Below are positions 48,111 to 61,010 of a stretch of 64,000 nt of DNA, piece after piece (the stretch's first letter is position 1; every line of letters begins with the position of its first letter). Location of the stretch: the NCBI GenBank assembly GCA_964057225.1, contig OZ059895.1:15894001-15958000 (forward strand), in the 5' to 3' direction. Below the pieces are notes generated by a model, which was not told the origin of the DNA, made no database searches, and saw only the letters and a list, made by a program, of their open reading frames with translations. The translations under genes were made by a program, and so were the position numbers. Origin of the DNA: Auanema rhodensis (lineage: Eukaryota; Nematoda; Chromadorea; Rhabditida; Rhabditidae).

Positions 48111-49062
48111 TAAAAGAAATTGTAAAAAAAGTCTGTTCGCTATGAAAAACAAAACGTTTGATCTTTGTATATTTATTATGAAAGATTGAATTTGATTGAG
48201 ATTGGGTGGAATTTTATAAGAGTTTCAATTGTATATGACGTTAAAATTGATTTACTACTGGATAATTGGTGTGAATCAACTCGTACATGAATTATATATG
48301 TGGACATACTTCTGTTCTATTCTTCTGGATTTGATTTTTCGGAAGCCATCACAATCATCAATTTTTTTCGGGTCAACGGTAGAAATCGCAAACAGTGTAG
48401 AATGAAATGACATCGTTCTATCGGAACTTAAGGTGATACAGATTCTTAAGATCTCGGATAACATAAAGAGAAACGAGAAATTCAACAAGAGTGAAGAAAT
48501 GACGTATTTGAATGCTTCTGGCTATCTCATTACCGTATCTCATCTTCCATTTTAGTGGTTGATGAAATTATTGTTTGAAGTTTGAAAGATGTTGTAAACT
48601 CTAAAACTATTATTTATACGGTATCCATAAAGATTAGTAAAAGATCTCGGAATCTATGGGCGGGAAGAACTGTAGTGTTACTTAGCCTGATCAATGGTTT
48701 GTACCTTGCTTCTCGTGTTTTCTCATATTACATCTTGATTTTCGGATATTGAACCTTAATACTCTCTTACAAGCATCATGAAAATGATAATATGATTTAC
48801 TCTTTTTGATTCCAAGATTTGTTCATGTGTTCCATTGTGGGATTTACGGGCTAATTTGCTAAGAACCGGTTGCCTTGTGCGAGACGTCGCTGGATTAGAA
48901 AAGGCTGAAAGGTTTTGGTATGCTGCTGCACTTCACACAGCGAGTGCGGTTTACATTTCTAATATATTTTCATGAATTTTTTGTATTTGACTTTTCTCTT
49001 CATGTATCGTTTGATTTTAAGTTTGTTTTTTAACTCTTGAATAACTTTATACTTACAGCCAT
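48111..49062. other. intergenic region before the PTR gene
   Basis: About 950 bases. No coding frame is convincing. A GC-elevated segment at about 48840-48965 could fold into hairpins and is discussed as a possible RNA gene. An acceptor at 49051-49058 marks the likely trans-splice site of the next gene. Confidence 0.5.
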
Positions 49063-52000
49063 ATGAGGTTCGACTGGCTTGAGAGGCGGATTGCTTCTGG
49101 GTTCCATCGTTATGGCCACTTTATTTCAAATAACCCCCTGCCTTTCGTAATATTTCCTTTATTAGTCACCCTAGCTATGACAGCAGGTTAGATTCTATGA
49201 AGATCGAGAGAGAGAACAGAAATGATTATCTTTAGGGTTCCTGCACTTAGATCCATTAACCGATGCTGTATATCTTTTTACCCCACTTGGCTCTCCTAGT
49301 AAATATGAGCGTCAGTCAATTCATGAGAAATGGCCATTAACAGATGATAACTATATTCCTGGGCGTGCTGTAACTCAAAGCAGAGAGATTCAGGTATATC
49401 TTATATCAGAACATCACATAGTATCTCTGACTTTGTTAGGTTACTGCACTAGCAAGAAATGGTGCTAACATTTTGGAAAGTGATTATGCTGAAGCAGTAT
49501 TCAAATTAGATAGTTATATACAGAATAGGTAAGGGTTTATCTTTCTTTTTTTTTAACTAACCTTTGTCGTTTTCAGAATTAGAGTGTTATTTAAAGGAAA
49601 GTATTATACATATAGAGATTTATGCTTGCAATTCAAAGGTCTAATATATTTCCTTTCTAATCTTCATTCAGTACTTTAGGTAGTGGATGCCCCGGTAATA
49701 AACATATCCATATTCTTTCTGATCTCTACAATCATGGCTTCAATATTACTTTCCCATACTTCCGTTTCGGAACAGAGTAGGAAATGCTAAAAATTCATGC
49801 AATACCAAAGTATTCAGGAGTGGATATCTCGGTTCTGCTATGGGAGGTGTATCGCTAATGAATACTGAAAACGGAACATCAATCCTTGCTGGAGCCAGAG
49901 CATGGTTCATGATTTATCATCTGAAATTCCACCCTCTTGAAACCAGTTACATTTCTGGGTTATGGGAAAATGTATACAGCCTCTAATCTTATTCTATTAA
50001 TATTTGTATTTCAGGAATTGGGAAGACATTTAAAGAACTATCCTGAAGATCCTTATATCTCAATCACATATTTTCATTCTCAAACACTAGCAGATGAATT
50101 AAAGCGAAATGCTGATTCTCTAGGTAGGTATCTGAAATAAAATTAGTTTAAATGAATAATATTGGAGTACGGGATACAACCGCTCTTTTCAACGTTCATC
50201 GTTTAAATGAACGGCGAAAATGCGCGTCTTCCTATGATTAGCATATTTTCGGTTATTCAGTTCTAAAATTAGCATCATCCTATTTAGATAATTTTTTTGG
50301 CTTTCAGTTCCAAGATTCGTGATAGCGTTCAGTCTTCTGGTTGTTTTCTCAGCGATATGCTCGATCTCGTTTGTCAAAAACTCTTACTACATCGACTGGA
50401 ACCTTAGTAAAATGATTTTATCCGTTCTTGGTATGTTACAAAGAAAAATTATAAGATGTGTCACTTCTTTTTAGGTGTTGTTAATGCTGGTATGGGTATA
50501 ATGAGCGGAATCGGTCTTCTTCTTTTATGTGGAATGCCTTATAATGACATTGTAGCTGTTATGCCTTTCCTCGTAGTTGGTAAGTAGACTGTTTGTTAAA
50601 CTTAAGCAGTTTTTTTTTAGCCGTTGGTACTGACAACATGTTCCTTATGGTTGCTTCTGTACGTAGGACTCCAAGATCTCATTCCGTAGGTGAAAGAATG
50701 GGTGAATGCATGGCTGATGCTGCTGTTTCTATTCTTATTACTGCTGCTACTGGTACTGCTTTTTTTCATAAGCTATATTCCAAGATTTCTTTGAAGATGC
50801 TTTTTCGTTTGGAGTTGGAGCTATTACCACTATCCCAGCTGTACAAATTTTCTGTATTTACACCGGAGTTGCTATCATTTTCGCTTTCCTGTACCAAATT
50901 ACCTTCTTCGCTGCTCTTCTTGCTATTTATACTAGATACGAGGATGAGGGACGCCATTCTATCTTTGTCAATGTTTCTACATTCCCCGATGACGAAATTA
51001 AGTCAGCTTCTTTATTCCAAAAACTTTTCAATTTGGGCTCAAGAGCTAAAAGAGATGTTTCTGATCATAAGGAAGCTATCTGTGAGCCAGTTACCGCAAC
51101 CTTCTTCAAAAACTGGCTAGTTTCTACAATATATATTAGGTTATTGTTAGTTTTCTTTTCTAGGTATGCCCCAATGCTTATGAATCCTATTATTCGCGGA
51201 ATTTCAATCGGATGGTTCTTTATCTATCTTATTGGTGCCTACTATGGATGTACCCAAATCAAGGTAGAGTTTGTGTTTCAACTTCACCTTTTGATGAGTT
51301 TTTTTCCAGGAAGGTTTAGAGCCTGTTAATCTCTTAGTCGAAGACAGTTATGCTATTCCTCATTATCGGCTTCTGCAAGAATATTTCTGGAAATACGGTG
51401 CAACCTTACAAGTTTGACTTTAAATTTTGCTAGTTTTTAAATGTTTTATATTAGGTTGTTGTCAATAACGCTCCTGACATGCGTAATTCAACTGCAAGAC
51501 AACGTATCAAAGCTATGGTAGGAGATATGTCAACAACACGACACTCAATTGGAATGGAATCTGTACAATTTTGGATGGAAGAGATGGAAAGGTATGAGAT
51601 CCAAATCATATAATTAGTTATATATTCAAACTTTTAGGTATTACTCTACTCAACTGGACATGGGTATAAACGATGTGGCATTTTATGGCATGCTAAGACA
51701 TTGGCTAGCTTCCAAGCATAATAACCAATTTACTGAAGATTTAGTTTGGGGACATGATTCTGCTGGGGAAGATATTGTTACGGCTTTCAGGTTTTGTTGA
51801 TTACGACCTTTTTTATGTATCTTCTTCTACTTTAAGATTTGTTATTGGAATGAGAGATATTGGTTCTACAACTGAACAAACTGATGCAACGTTACTCTTT
51901 AGAGAGGTTTTCTTAGAGATATCAACTTTTTTTAATCCAACTCTTTTAGGTGGCAGGTAGATGGCCAGAGTTCAATATAACAACTTTCATGCCTCTTTGG

Positions 52001-53007
52001 CTCTTTACTGATCAATATGTTATTATAGTTCCAAACACGGTAATTATCAGTATAAAGAATTGAACGACTTTCAAGCTTTTTTAGGTTCAAAACATCATTA
52101 TTGCTTTGCTTTGTATGGTTGCTATTGCCTTTTTCCTTATTCCTCAGCCAATGTGTGCCGTTTGGGTTGCTCTTGCATGTGCTTCCATTGACTTCGGTGT
52201 TATTGGATATATGACCCTTTGGGGGGTCAATCTGGTCAGCATATATAAAGTTTGAATTTTTCAACTATCTGTCTTCAGGATGCCATATCTATGATTACTA
52301 TTATTATGTCCATTGGATTTTCTGTAGATTACTCTGCTCATATCACTTACGGATACGTCATTTCTCCTGAAGCTGATCCTAGAGATCGTATTCGCGATGC
52401 TTTGTCAGCTTTAGGATGGCCATTGTTCCAGGTACACTTTGGGATGACGAAGAATTTTGTTTACATCTTCTTTTAGGGAGGATTATCCACAATTATAGCT
52501 GTATCTGTTTTGGCTGATATTCCCGCTTACATGATTGTAACTTTCTTCAAAACTGTACGTTTGAACTTTGTAAACTCGAGCTATTAATGTTTATTTTTTT
52601 CAGGTTGTTCTTTCAATTTCAATTGGTCTCATTCATGGACTCGTTTTCTTACCTGTTTTACTTTCAATTTTTGTCCGAGGATGCTGTATCGTTGATGCCC
52701 CTAGTCATTCGCCTGTTGTGAAAGCCAAAGTAGGAAACTGTTAGCAGTATTTCATCATTCATATTCTATCTTTGTTCAGATTACACCTATGCTTGAGAAA
52801 GGAACCTATTATGCGTCCGGTTCACCCTCTACTGGATACGGAACTGGTCCTTCCTCGATCAATGATGGATCTCCCATTGCTGGTTCGATTATTCCACCAC
52901 TCCCAGAGATGAAGTTTGATTCACCAGCCATACTAAGCTTTGAATCAAGTCCAGCAGTACATAATAGATCTAGACAGTCCACTAAGTCACCGAATCATTG
53001 TGAATAA
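49063..53007 (+). CDS. patched-related (PTR) sterol-sensing-domain protein
   Basis: A large multi-pass membrane protein of the nematode PTR family, relatives of Patched that work in cuticle, moulting and membrane traffic. The start MRFDWLERRIASGFHRYGHF lies 4 bases after an acceptor (ACTTACAG). The first sterol-sensing-like half shows GMGIMSGIGLLLLCGMPYND, then TDNMFLMVASVRRTPRSHS and FSFGVGAITTIPAVQIFC. The middle extracellular part has YAPMLMNPIIRGISIGWF, then TARQRIKAMVGDMSTTRHS and IGMRDIGSTTEQTDATLLF. The second half shows DAISMITIIMSIGFSVDYSA, then HITYGYV and LSALGWPLFQGGLSTIIAVS. The tail after GCCIVDAP is serine-proline rich and ends at 53007. There are many short introns; one (50753-50784) is 32 nt. 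Estimated length is about 900 residues, normal for PTR. The member (PTR-n) is not assigned. Confidence 0.88.
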
Positions 53008-53435
53008 TTAATTCTTCTTACTAATATTTTTATAATACATTAATTTATTTGAATATTTACATATCTGTATCTTTTTACTCTAATCAAGTTGTTGCAATTT
53101 TCATCATGTCTTTTCATCACAAGTTTTAGCTTTCAACTAACTTTTACATGCCATACAGAGATTCGAAAAAATAAAAATAAATAATTAAATTTAATTAAGC
53201 TTTTCACAACAATATTTTCACATAAGTAATGGCAACAGGTTAAATGGATTTGCACAAATTAAGATCAAACACCGAATAAACAAGATGTAGATGAAACTCG
53301 GAACACACAATGAATGAATTAGTTAATTCAAACTCAAATAATATTAAAAATAAATCAGTAATCAGATGTAAAAACTCCTTAATCTGAACTACGAATACCA
53401 GTAACACAAATTATAAATGAAAATAATAAAACTTA
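53008..53435. other. spacer between convergent genes
   Basis: AT-rich sequence between the ends of the PTR gene (+) and the AP-2 gene (-). It should hold both 3' untranslated regions. AATAAA-like motifs occur on both strands (for example near 53170 and 53425). Nothing else is seen. Confidence 0.6.
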
Positions 53436-54841
53436 TTAAAGGGTGGGGAAAAAGTTATTAAGGTTATTAGGAGTGTTAACAGGAGGGCACGCCATTTGAT
53501 GGGGAGAACCAATAAGATTTTCGCACTGGCTAATAGCTTGGTTGGCAACAGTCTTCATAAAGTTCAAATTGCCCTTTACAGCATTATGACCAAAACCATG
53601 AGTTAACTAAAAACAAAAGGATAAGAAGACGCTTTAACTTTAAAGTAACTTACGGAGCAGAAACGGCCAATAGCAATTTCTTCAGGGTTAGTAGCAGTAA
53701 TATCAGCAGGATTCTCTGGGAGGGTATTGAAAAGACGGAGAAAGTATTCATTAACTTTTCTAAAACAAAGAAGATTAGTTTTAAAAGAAGAAAACTCAAC
53801 AAATACCTGAAGGCGTGGATATCGGCAAGGGTGATGGCGGAGTTACCACTCATTACAGAGTTGGACAACTGTTGGGCAATAACATTGGATCCACCTTCTT
53901 TTTGGAGGAGGTTAGAATAATCTTTAGCGAGAAGAACTGCTTCTTCTGAAAATAGGAAATATAAGAATAATTCAACTATTAAACTATCGTACCTTCGCAA
54001 AAAGCAGTGAATCCTGTTGTTGGTGCTGTCTTTCTTCTACCACTTGGAACAACAATATTGTAGGGCTGGAGCTGAGATCTCAATCTCTTTCCATTATCTT
54101 TGGCCTTTCCCCTAAAGGATAAGAATTAAATAACGAAACTTTAACTACTTGAACTTACTTTCTGAGCATGCCGTTGATAAGACTGGCATGGAGAGTCTCA
54201 GGAGGACTGATACGGCGAAGAATTTCTCCAACGGTAACTTTGTACTTGGTAGATCCGCTAAGAAGGCACAAACGTCCACTGACTTCATCAAATTTTTCAG
54301 AAAGATTAGCAGGTGCTTGGAAGTTGTTTGGCATATTTTGGAATGGTAAGCAGCCTCCCATTCCAGAGAAATCTGGCTTCTGTTCTTGTTGAATCATTGG
54401 GGGTGATGGTACAGCTGATGAAGGCATCATTGGTGAAGAGCATGAAGAAGAAGCCTAAGACGAATTAATAAGTAAAATATTAACAGAAGAACAACTTACC
54501 GAAGTGTTGCATCCGCTATCGAAGGAGGAGAAACTTCCGGAGCTACTTCCACTGGTACTGTTAGTAGGACTGTGATAAGAAAACATTGGATGTTGGAGCA
54601 TCACTGGATTTCCAGGTGTGGAGTGGAAAAACTCCTAAACATAAGGAAAAATTAAAAATTTAACTATTTCAAATAAACTTACGTTTGTGTTAATGTAAGG
54701 CAAGCTTGTAATAGGAGTACTGTGTAGCATTGTCCATGGATACATGGGTGCCCGAGAAACTGGAGAACCTTGTTCATCATCTCCAGAATAACAGAGCCGT
54801 TTAGCGGCTGGCTGGCCGTCAAAGTTGCAAATATCAGACAT
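53436..54841 (-). CDS. aptf: AP-2 family transcription factor
   Basis: A nuclear transcription factor with the AP-2 dimerisation and DNA-binding domain. It starts [20 protein letters not shown] about 4 bases after an acceptor (TTTTTATAG). The N-terminal activation part is rich in proline and serine. The AP-2 domain runs from [20 protein letters not shown] through [20 protein letters not shown], then [20 protein letters not shown]. Next come [19 protein letters not shown] and [19 protein letters not shown], and finally [20 protein letters not shown]. These match the conserved AP-2 blocks, including the THGFG near the end. Seven or so exons, about 365 residues. Nematodes have several aptf genes; which one this is was not determined. 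Confidence 0.9.
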
Positions 54842-56742
54842 ATTTTCTATAAAAAATAACAATTAATGAAATTGTTTGAGACAAGAGAGCAGATATTAAA
54901 CGGTAGATGATTTGCTATAAAACAAATAATACTGGTAAACTCAACCGATAATGATTGAAGATTCCTGGTCCTTATAAGGAGATTCACTGACTCCTCCCCC
55001 TAAAAGAACAAAAATCTCTTTTTCTCTGCTCTCTCATAATTTACCTTCACTATGGTGTTCACAATCATTCTTGGACGACAGCCTAAGAAACCACAATAAC
55101 GGTTTGTTCAGTTTAGCCAGCCTGACTTTCTTTCCCACATTGCTCATTGTTTCATGCAGTTTTCTGAACTTCTGAATTACCAGCCTGTTAGTTCAAAGCA
55201 TAGTTCCGTTATTTGTTTCGTTTTAATTCATGAGAACATAACTTCTATAACCTGTGGTATTGTGCACAAGTAAATTCTGAACAAAATGAAGCAAGTTTCT
55301 AATATTTTGGGAAAAGGGTTTAAGACCATAAGTGATTATGAAAGATAATACTAAATGTATAGAAATTTGAATATACCACTTATCTGTAAAGATATCAACT
55401 CGGGATCATTTTACCCCAAAAACATTGTGGGAATCTGTTAAGGACCCCATTTAATTATAATGAATATTTAAATTTCAAATCTTTCGAGGTCCTTCAATTT
55501 GTTGTTCTGCTTTATTTGTTTATATATTTATATATTTAATAATTATAATTTGAATTTTATTAATTTTTTCTTAGTTGTTCATGGAAACTTTTGTATTTTC
55601 ATACCTTATTGTCACATTTCAAAAAATGATTTGTAGTTTGACAGCTACTGTTAAAACCCCAATGGCATTCAGAGGAGATCATAAATTTTGAATGTTCACA
55701 CTTTCAATGGGAAAGTTGTAGTTTCTTTACTCAAAATATTGAAAATTGATATAAATCGTGAATTAATCTTGATTTCTAAATAAATAATTATTATTAATTT
55801 TTGTTATCACGTTCTGATGAATATGAGATGTATCAATGATTTTGGTTGAAGATATGGATGTAATTCTTTCAGTAAGAGGGAAAATATGAAATTGTCGTTC
55901 TGCCTTTTTTTTGGATGGCTAATTGAATCTAAACAAGAATATTAAAGTTATTAAGTTACTTTGTTAATAGTATTACAGTGCAATACTTAGTTCAGTATTG
56001 ATAGTACAGTTTAATTATATAAGAAATTACCTAGAAGTTATGAAAGTTTTTGAATAATATCTGTCAATATAATGAATAGTATGCCTTTCCCATATTTTAA
56101 CAACTTATAAGCCGACCCCATAGTTTCTTAGCTCATTTTATGATTTATGAAATAACTTTATGCTCTAGAAATAATTTCCTGTTGGACTTACACTGGATCA
56201 AGCAATAGATCCCCTGAACTTGCTAAACGTTATCCTGCAAAAATATAAAATAATACAAACACTCTTAGTAATATTATACTAACTACATTTTTTATATTAT
56301 TAGTTTATATCTTTGCAAATTTTTTTCATGTACTTAAAGCTCATACTAACAACCAACAACTTTATTTTCCCGTTCGAAAGTTTATTTTGAACATTTTATT
56401 TACGTTCATAAAATATTTTCATTTAACTTTTTCATATGAACTCAAGTTTCTATTACTCAGTTTAATGTGAAAGTGTGACCCTGGTATGAAGAGCACATGC
56501 TTCAAGTAGTTTTTGATTTGCGTACACCCATTTATAAATATCACGCGTTAGGGAACAAACAGCTGATACATTGTTTTTTTTTTAATTTTATATAAATACA
56601 TAATAAAAACTTAATATTATTATATGATAAATTATACATAGGAAAGGTTTATATGGAAATAAAAATTTCATTTATGTTTCCAATCAAAGTTAAAATAGTT
56701 ACAGTTAGAATCACAATATTTCTTGGATGATTTTAGTTCAAA
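54842..56742. other. intergenic region between AP-2 and HBS1 genes
   Basis: About 1.9 kb between divergent genes (AP-2 on -, HBS1 on +), so it should hold both promoters. It is AT-rich with no frame of note. CT-rich bases near 54985-55030 are the only local feature. Confidence 0.5.
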
Positions 56743-59383
56743 ATGGCTCGCCATCGACATATTAACAAGAAATTTTTTGGTAAATTAAGAATTTTCCTTA
56801 CAAATAGATTGAATTCTTAATTGTAGAAGATGATTATGGTGATGACTATGATGATGATGATTATGGCTCACCAGAAGATGATGTTGCTATGTCTCCAAGT
56901 GTTTGTTAGTTAAAATAGAATAACATTTGAATGTAAATCTAACACTTTAGTAAATCAATATGTATTAAATAGAAATGCAGACAATTCTCACAGTCGATAT
57001 GAAGCTCCTGAGAGAGAGTATGTCCCCGAGGCCATACCAGACACAGATCATGGACAAGTATTTTCTATGGATGACGGTATCCCTCCTGCTGATTAATATT
57101 TTTATCCAATTTCATTCAGTTAATGAAGAACTTCCAAAAGTAACTAAAAAGGAACCTAAGGCGAAATCAAAACCCACAGCAGCAGCTTCAAAACCTCCGA
57201 ATAAAGTATTATATTGTGAGTATACTATCGAAAATGATTATAATTTTTAGCCATCAAATCCTAGCGTTTCTCATTTAAAAGTTGCGGAGAATGCAAGAAG
57301 CAGTTCTAAGTCACCATCTCGTAAAAAGATTGATCAACAGAATAATTCGCGTTGTAGCACACCCACACAGGCTGCTACTTTACCGAGCAATTCAAGCACT
57401 CATAGGTATAGGCATTTTCGTATTAAAAATAAATTTATTGTGCAGACTGAGTCAACTATCACAAATCTCTCAGCAATCCACACCGAAGAGAGAACGGAAA
57501 AGACTTGAACATTCCAAGGATTTGATAAATTTAGTTGTTGTTGGTCACGTTGATGCTGGTAAAAGCACACTTATGGGTCATTTCCTTGTTCAAGTAAGTA
57601 AGAAACGAATATTTGATAAGCATCACCAAAGTAGCAACCGCTCTGTCTTAGTCCATGACTAATAATGAGTTACACTATGCATTGAAGATAATCATTTTAT
57701 CACATATAAGATAATGAAATTCCAATTTAAGATTTATTTTTTAGCTTGGTTGTGTTGACCAACGATTGGTTCATAAGTACAAGCAAGACTCATCTAGAGC
57801 AGGAAAGGCTTCATTTGCTTTTGCCTGGGTGCTGGATGAAACAGAAGAGGAACGGTATAATCAATGCGTTATAAACGTGTTTTTAAAATTTCGAATTGTT
57901 AGATCACGTGGTGTAACTATGGATATTGCTCGAACTTCATTTGAAACCGATTCAAAACGAGTAGTACTGCTAGATGCTCCAGGACATAGGGATTTTATTC
58001 CTAATATGATCACTGGAGCTTCACAAGCTGACGCTGCAATTTTGGTTGTTAATGCAACGGTTGGCGAATTTGAGACCGGATTCGCTAACGGTGGGCAGAC
58101 GAAAGAGCATGCTTTGCTTTTACGTTCATTAGGTGCTGTAGTTTATGCCTGAAAATCATATAATTAGGAATGTTGTAGGTGTTTCTCAATTAATAGTTGC
58201 TATCAATAAGCTCGATACAACTGAGTGGTCTAAAAATCGGTTCGATGAGGTGAAAGCTCTTCTTAGTGTCTTTTTAACAAAACAGGTAAAGATCGACCTC
58301 TTCTTGTTTGATCATCATCCCGAATGATTAAGGCTGGCTTTTCAAATGTAAAATATGTGCCTCTTTCGGGACTTCTGGGTGAAAACTTAACAAAACCTTT
58401 TGAAAGTGGTCATCCAGCTCACTCGTGGTATAATGGTCGATCATTACTTAATTTAATCGGTATCATCTATTATGTGGTCTGTTTTGTATATTGAAGTATG
58501 AATTAAGACGCTGTTGAGCCTCCTAAACGTGCTGTAGATGGTGGATTACGCATTATAGTTCATGATGTTATGAAGGTTAGCTGTTATAATCTTTATTAAA
58601 ATAATAAGAAAAGCTTTGTTAAGTCTGTAGCCAATTCAATTTGTATATCTGGTAAAATAGAATCAGGCGAAGTTGAAGTTGGAGACAAAGTTTACATAAT
58701 GCCTAATGCAGATGCTGCAGTTGTGAAAGGTAACCATTAGTTGAAATATTAAAGGAAACCTATGATTATAGCTTGTGCTAATGACAATGGATTATCAGAC
58801 GGTTTTGCTACGGTTGGGGATCAAGTACTCATGACGTTAAATGGCACATTCGAGCCGGATACTCATCATGCGGGTGATATCATAGTACGCGGAGGCGAGG
58901 TATATTCGTATATAGAGAGCCGCTTATAAAGAAACTAATCTTCAGGATACATTAATTCCCTCCCGTCGCTTCACTGTTCGTCTTGTAGTGTTTGATATAG
59001 CTGTACCGATAATCAAAGGTTTGTAGCCTGCATCTTTTAAAAATCTCATATTCTTTCGTTTCAAGGAACCAAGACGGAGCTTTATTGTCACTCTGTGTGT
59101 GAGCCATGCACCATTGTTAAGTTGATTTCGTCGATTAATAAAACAAATGGCGAAGTATTGAAACGAAAACCTAGGTAATTACATCCAAAAATCAAACTTT
59201 CAAACTTTCATTTTCAGATGTCTCTCGAAGCATATGTCTGGCCTGGTTGAAATTGAAACAGATCATGACGTAGCCATTGAAGCTTATACCAGTTGTAAAG
59301 CCTTAGGACGAATAACATTACGTAGTAAAGGAGAGACGATTGCCGCTGGGATAATAGAGAAATCTTCTACTATAGTCCAATAA
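56743..59383 (+). CDS. HBS1: HBS1-like translational GTPase
   Basis: An eRF3/EF-1alpha-related GTPase that works with Pelota/Dom34 to rescue stalled ribosomes. It starts [12 protein letters not shown], then the acidic [19 protein letters not shown] typical of HBS1 N termini. The ATG is 7 bases after an acceptor (TTTTAG). The GTPase domain has G1 GHVDAGKST, switch region [12 protein letters not shown]3 [12 protein letters not shown] and G4 NKLD. Beta-barrel domains follow, seen as [19 protein letters not shown] and [14 protein letters not shown]; the C terminus is [20 protein letters not shown] and ends IVQ at 59383. There are many introns; exon joins in the linker between 57050 and 57500 are approximate. 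The stop codon lies inside an AATAAA motif. The next gene starts 353 bp downstream on the same strand. Confidence 0.9.
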
Positions 59384-59736
59384 AATGAAATTAATTCCAA
59401 ACTTTTAGAGCTATCGAATTGCCAAATTAAAGAATATTTTTTGAAAAAAGAATTGAAAAATCAGTAATCATAGCATTTCTTCTGGGATTAATATTATGTT
59501 CTTTTTTTGTTATATATTGTGAATATGTAAAATTTATTTTGTTTTCTAGTAAGAAACGTCTATATACTTTGGGTTGTCGTTCATTGCCTTCTGTTAGAAG
59601 ATTTTTAAACAATTAAAAAATCAATAAAACTTTAAATTGAACAAACATTTTTCTTACACGAGACCATAGTGTATACATGTAAGTTTTTTAGTTTAAGATC
59701 ATCTAATATTGATTGTAAAGTCTGAGCCATCAGTGC
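59384..59736. other. short spacer, possible intercistronic region
   Basis: About 350 bases between two plus-strand genes. It contains the AATAAA at the HBS1 stop and a splice acceptor (GTTTTTTAG) near 59690. This spacing would suit an operon or two separate units. Confidence 0.5.
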
Positions 59737-61010
59737 ATGAATTTTCTTAGCTTTTTTGTATTTTTCAATTTTTTCCCCATATTTGTGTGTCAAACACGTC
59801 AATTTGAATTGGACACAGCAAAGCTTGCATTAGAGTTCTCAGGTTAGATTGCCAATATTCTGATCGAAGAACGTTTAAAATATTCCAAGTTTGTTTCAAT
59901 TTTAGCAGCAGCCTATTCGGAAACACCTGCTGATTGTGCTTCTAAAAATAATGGGACCGTGATTCTACGCATGACAGAAAAATGCGATTATTTGAAAGAT
60001 GAGGTGATACTTTTGAAAATCTTCGATATGGTTCAATGTATGGTTCTCGTTATAGTGTTGGGGAATAGTCAGTCTTACCTCCAGCTACATTGTGATTTCA
60101 TTTCGTGGTACACGCACAAAGCTACAACTTATAACCGAACTTGTCGAGACTATGAGTGAACCGAAGAAAAAGGTTCATTTTGATAACTTCAATCTGTACA
60201 TAAATCTATTTGTAGTTAAGAGCAGGAGGCTCCGTTCAGCACTATTTCTATGTTGCGTTGTCATCTATCTGGAAACCTATTCAGAAGACCGTGGGAAAAC
60301 TTGCTCGGGTATATTTAACTATTGAATATTCATGTTACTGTTTTTTCTAGTCTAATCCAAAACATCAAATTATCTTTACTGGTCATTCGCTAGGCGGAGC
60401 TCTTGCCAGCTTGGCGTCCACGGTGTTTGCTTTTCGCCATCCAGAAATGAAAGAGAGGTTTACATGTTTAGAGATCGCATGAAAATTCCCAATTTTAAAG
60501 AATAATCCTTTGCACTTTTGGTCAACCTCGTGTAGGGAATTATGAGTATGCCACTGTGCATGATTCGTTGGTTGATCGAAGTTGGCGAGTTGTACATAAG
60601 TATGACATTGTTAGTTTACGCAATCAATCTTGTATTTGGCAAAAATGTAAAATTTTCAGGTTGCTCACCTGCCGGCGTGTGCTATTAATCCAATTTCGCG
60701 CTCCTGCGCCCGATTTTTTAATCACGCTCCCTACCACCATGGCGTAGAAGTTTGGTATCCAGCTGATATGGATAACAGCTCCATTTACGAAGTTTGCAAA
60801 GGAAAGCCTACGAACGAGGATCAAGCCTGCAGGTATTTGGAAAGCAGCGCCATTCCGTTTCTCTGCTCCCTTTTCAGTAATGGCTGGTATCTGCACTATG
60901 GAATCAAAGATCACGTCATATACTATAATCACTATGTTAGTCAGTATGGTGTTGATGGGTGTATTGATGCCCCATCAACATTTCCTCTAGATTCTGAAGA
61001 ATCTCTTTAA
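59737..61010 (+). CDS. secreted class 3 lipase
   Basis: A fungal-lipase-like (class 3) triacylglycerol lipase, probably secreted. It starts MNFLSFFVFFNFFPIFVC, a signal peptide, followed by KLALEF and AAYSETPADCASKNNGTV. VISFRGT marks the oxyanion strand region. The nucleophile elbow is IIFTGHSLGGALASLAST with catalytic Ser in GHSLGG. The next exon gives TFGQPRVGNYEYATVHDSL and HKYDIV, where the Asp is the likely second catalytic residue. The catalytic His is in PYHHGVEVWYP. The end is YGVDGCIDAPSTFPLDSEES. About eight exons and 300 residues, normal for nematode class 3 lipases. The exons around 60000-60200 were joined approximately. Confidence 0.87.
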
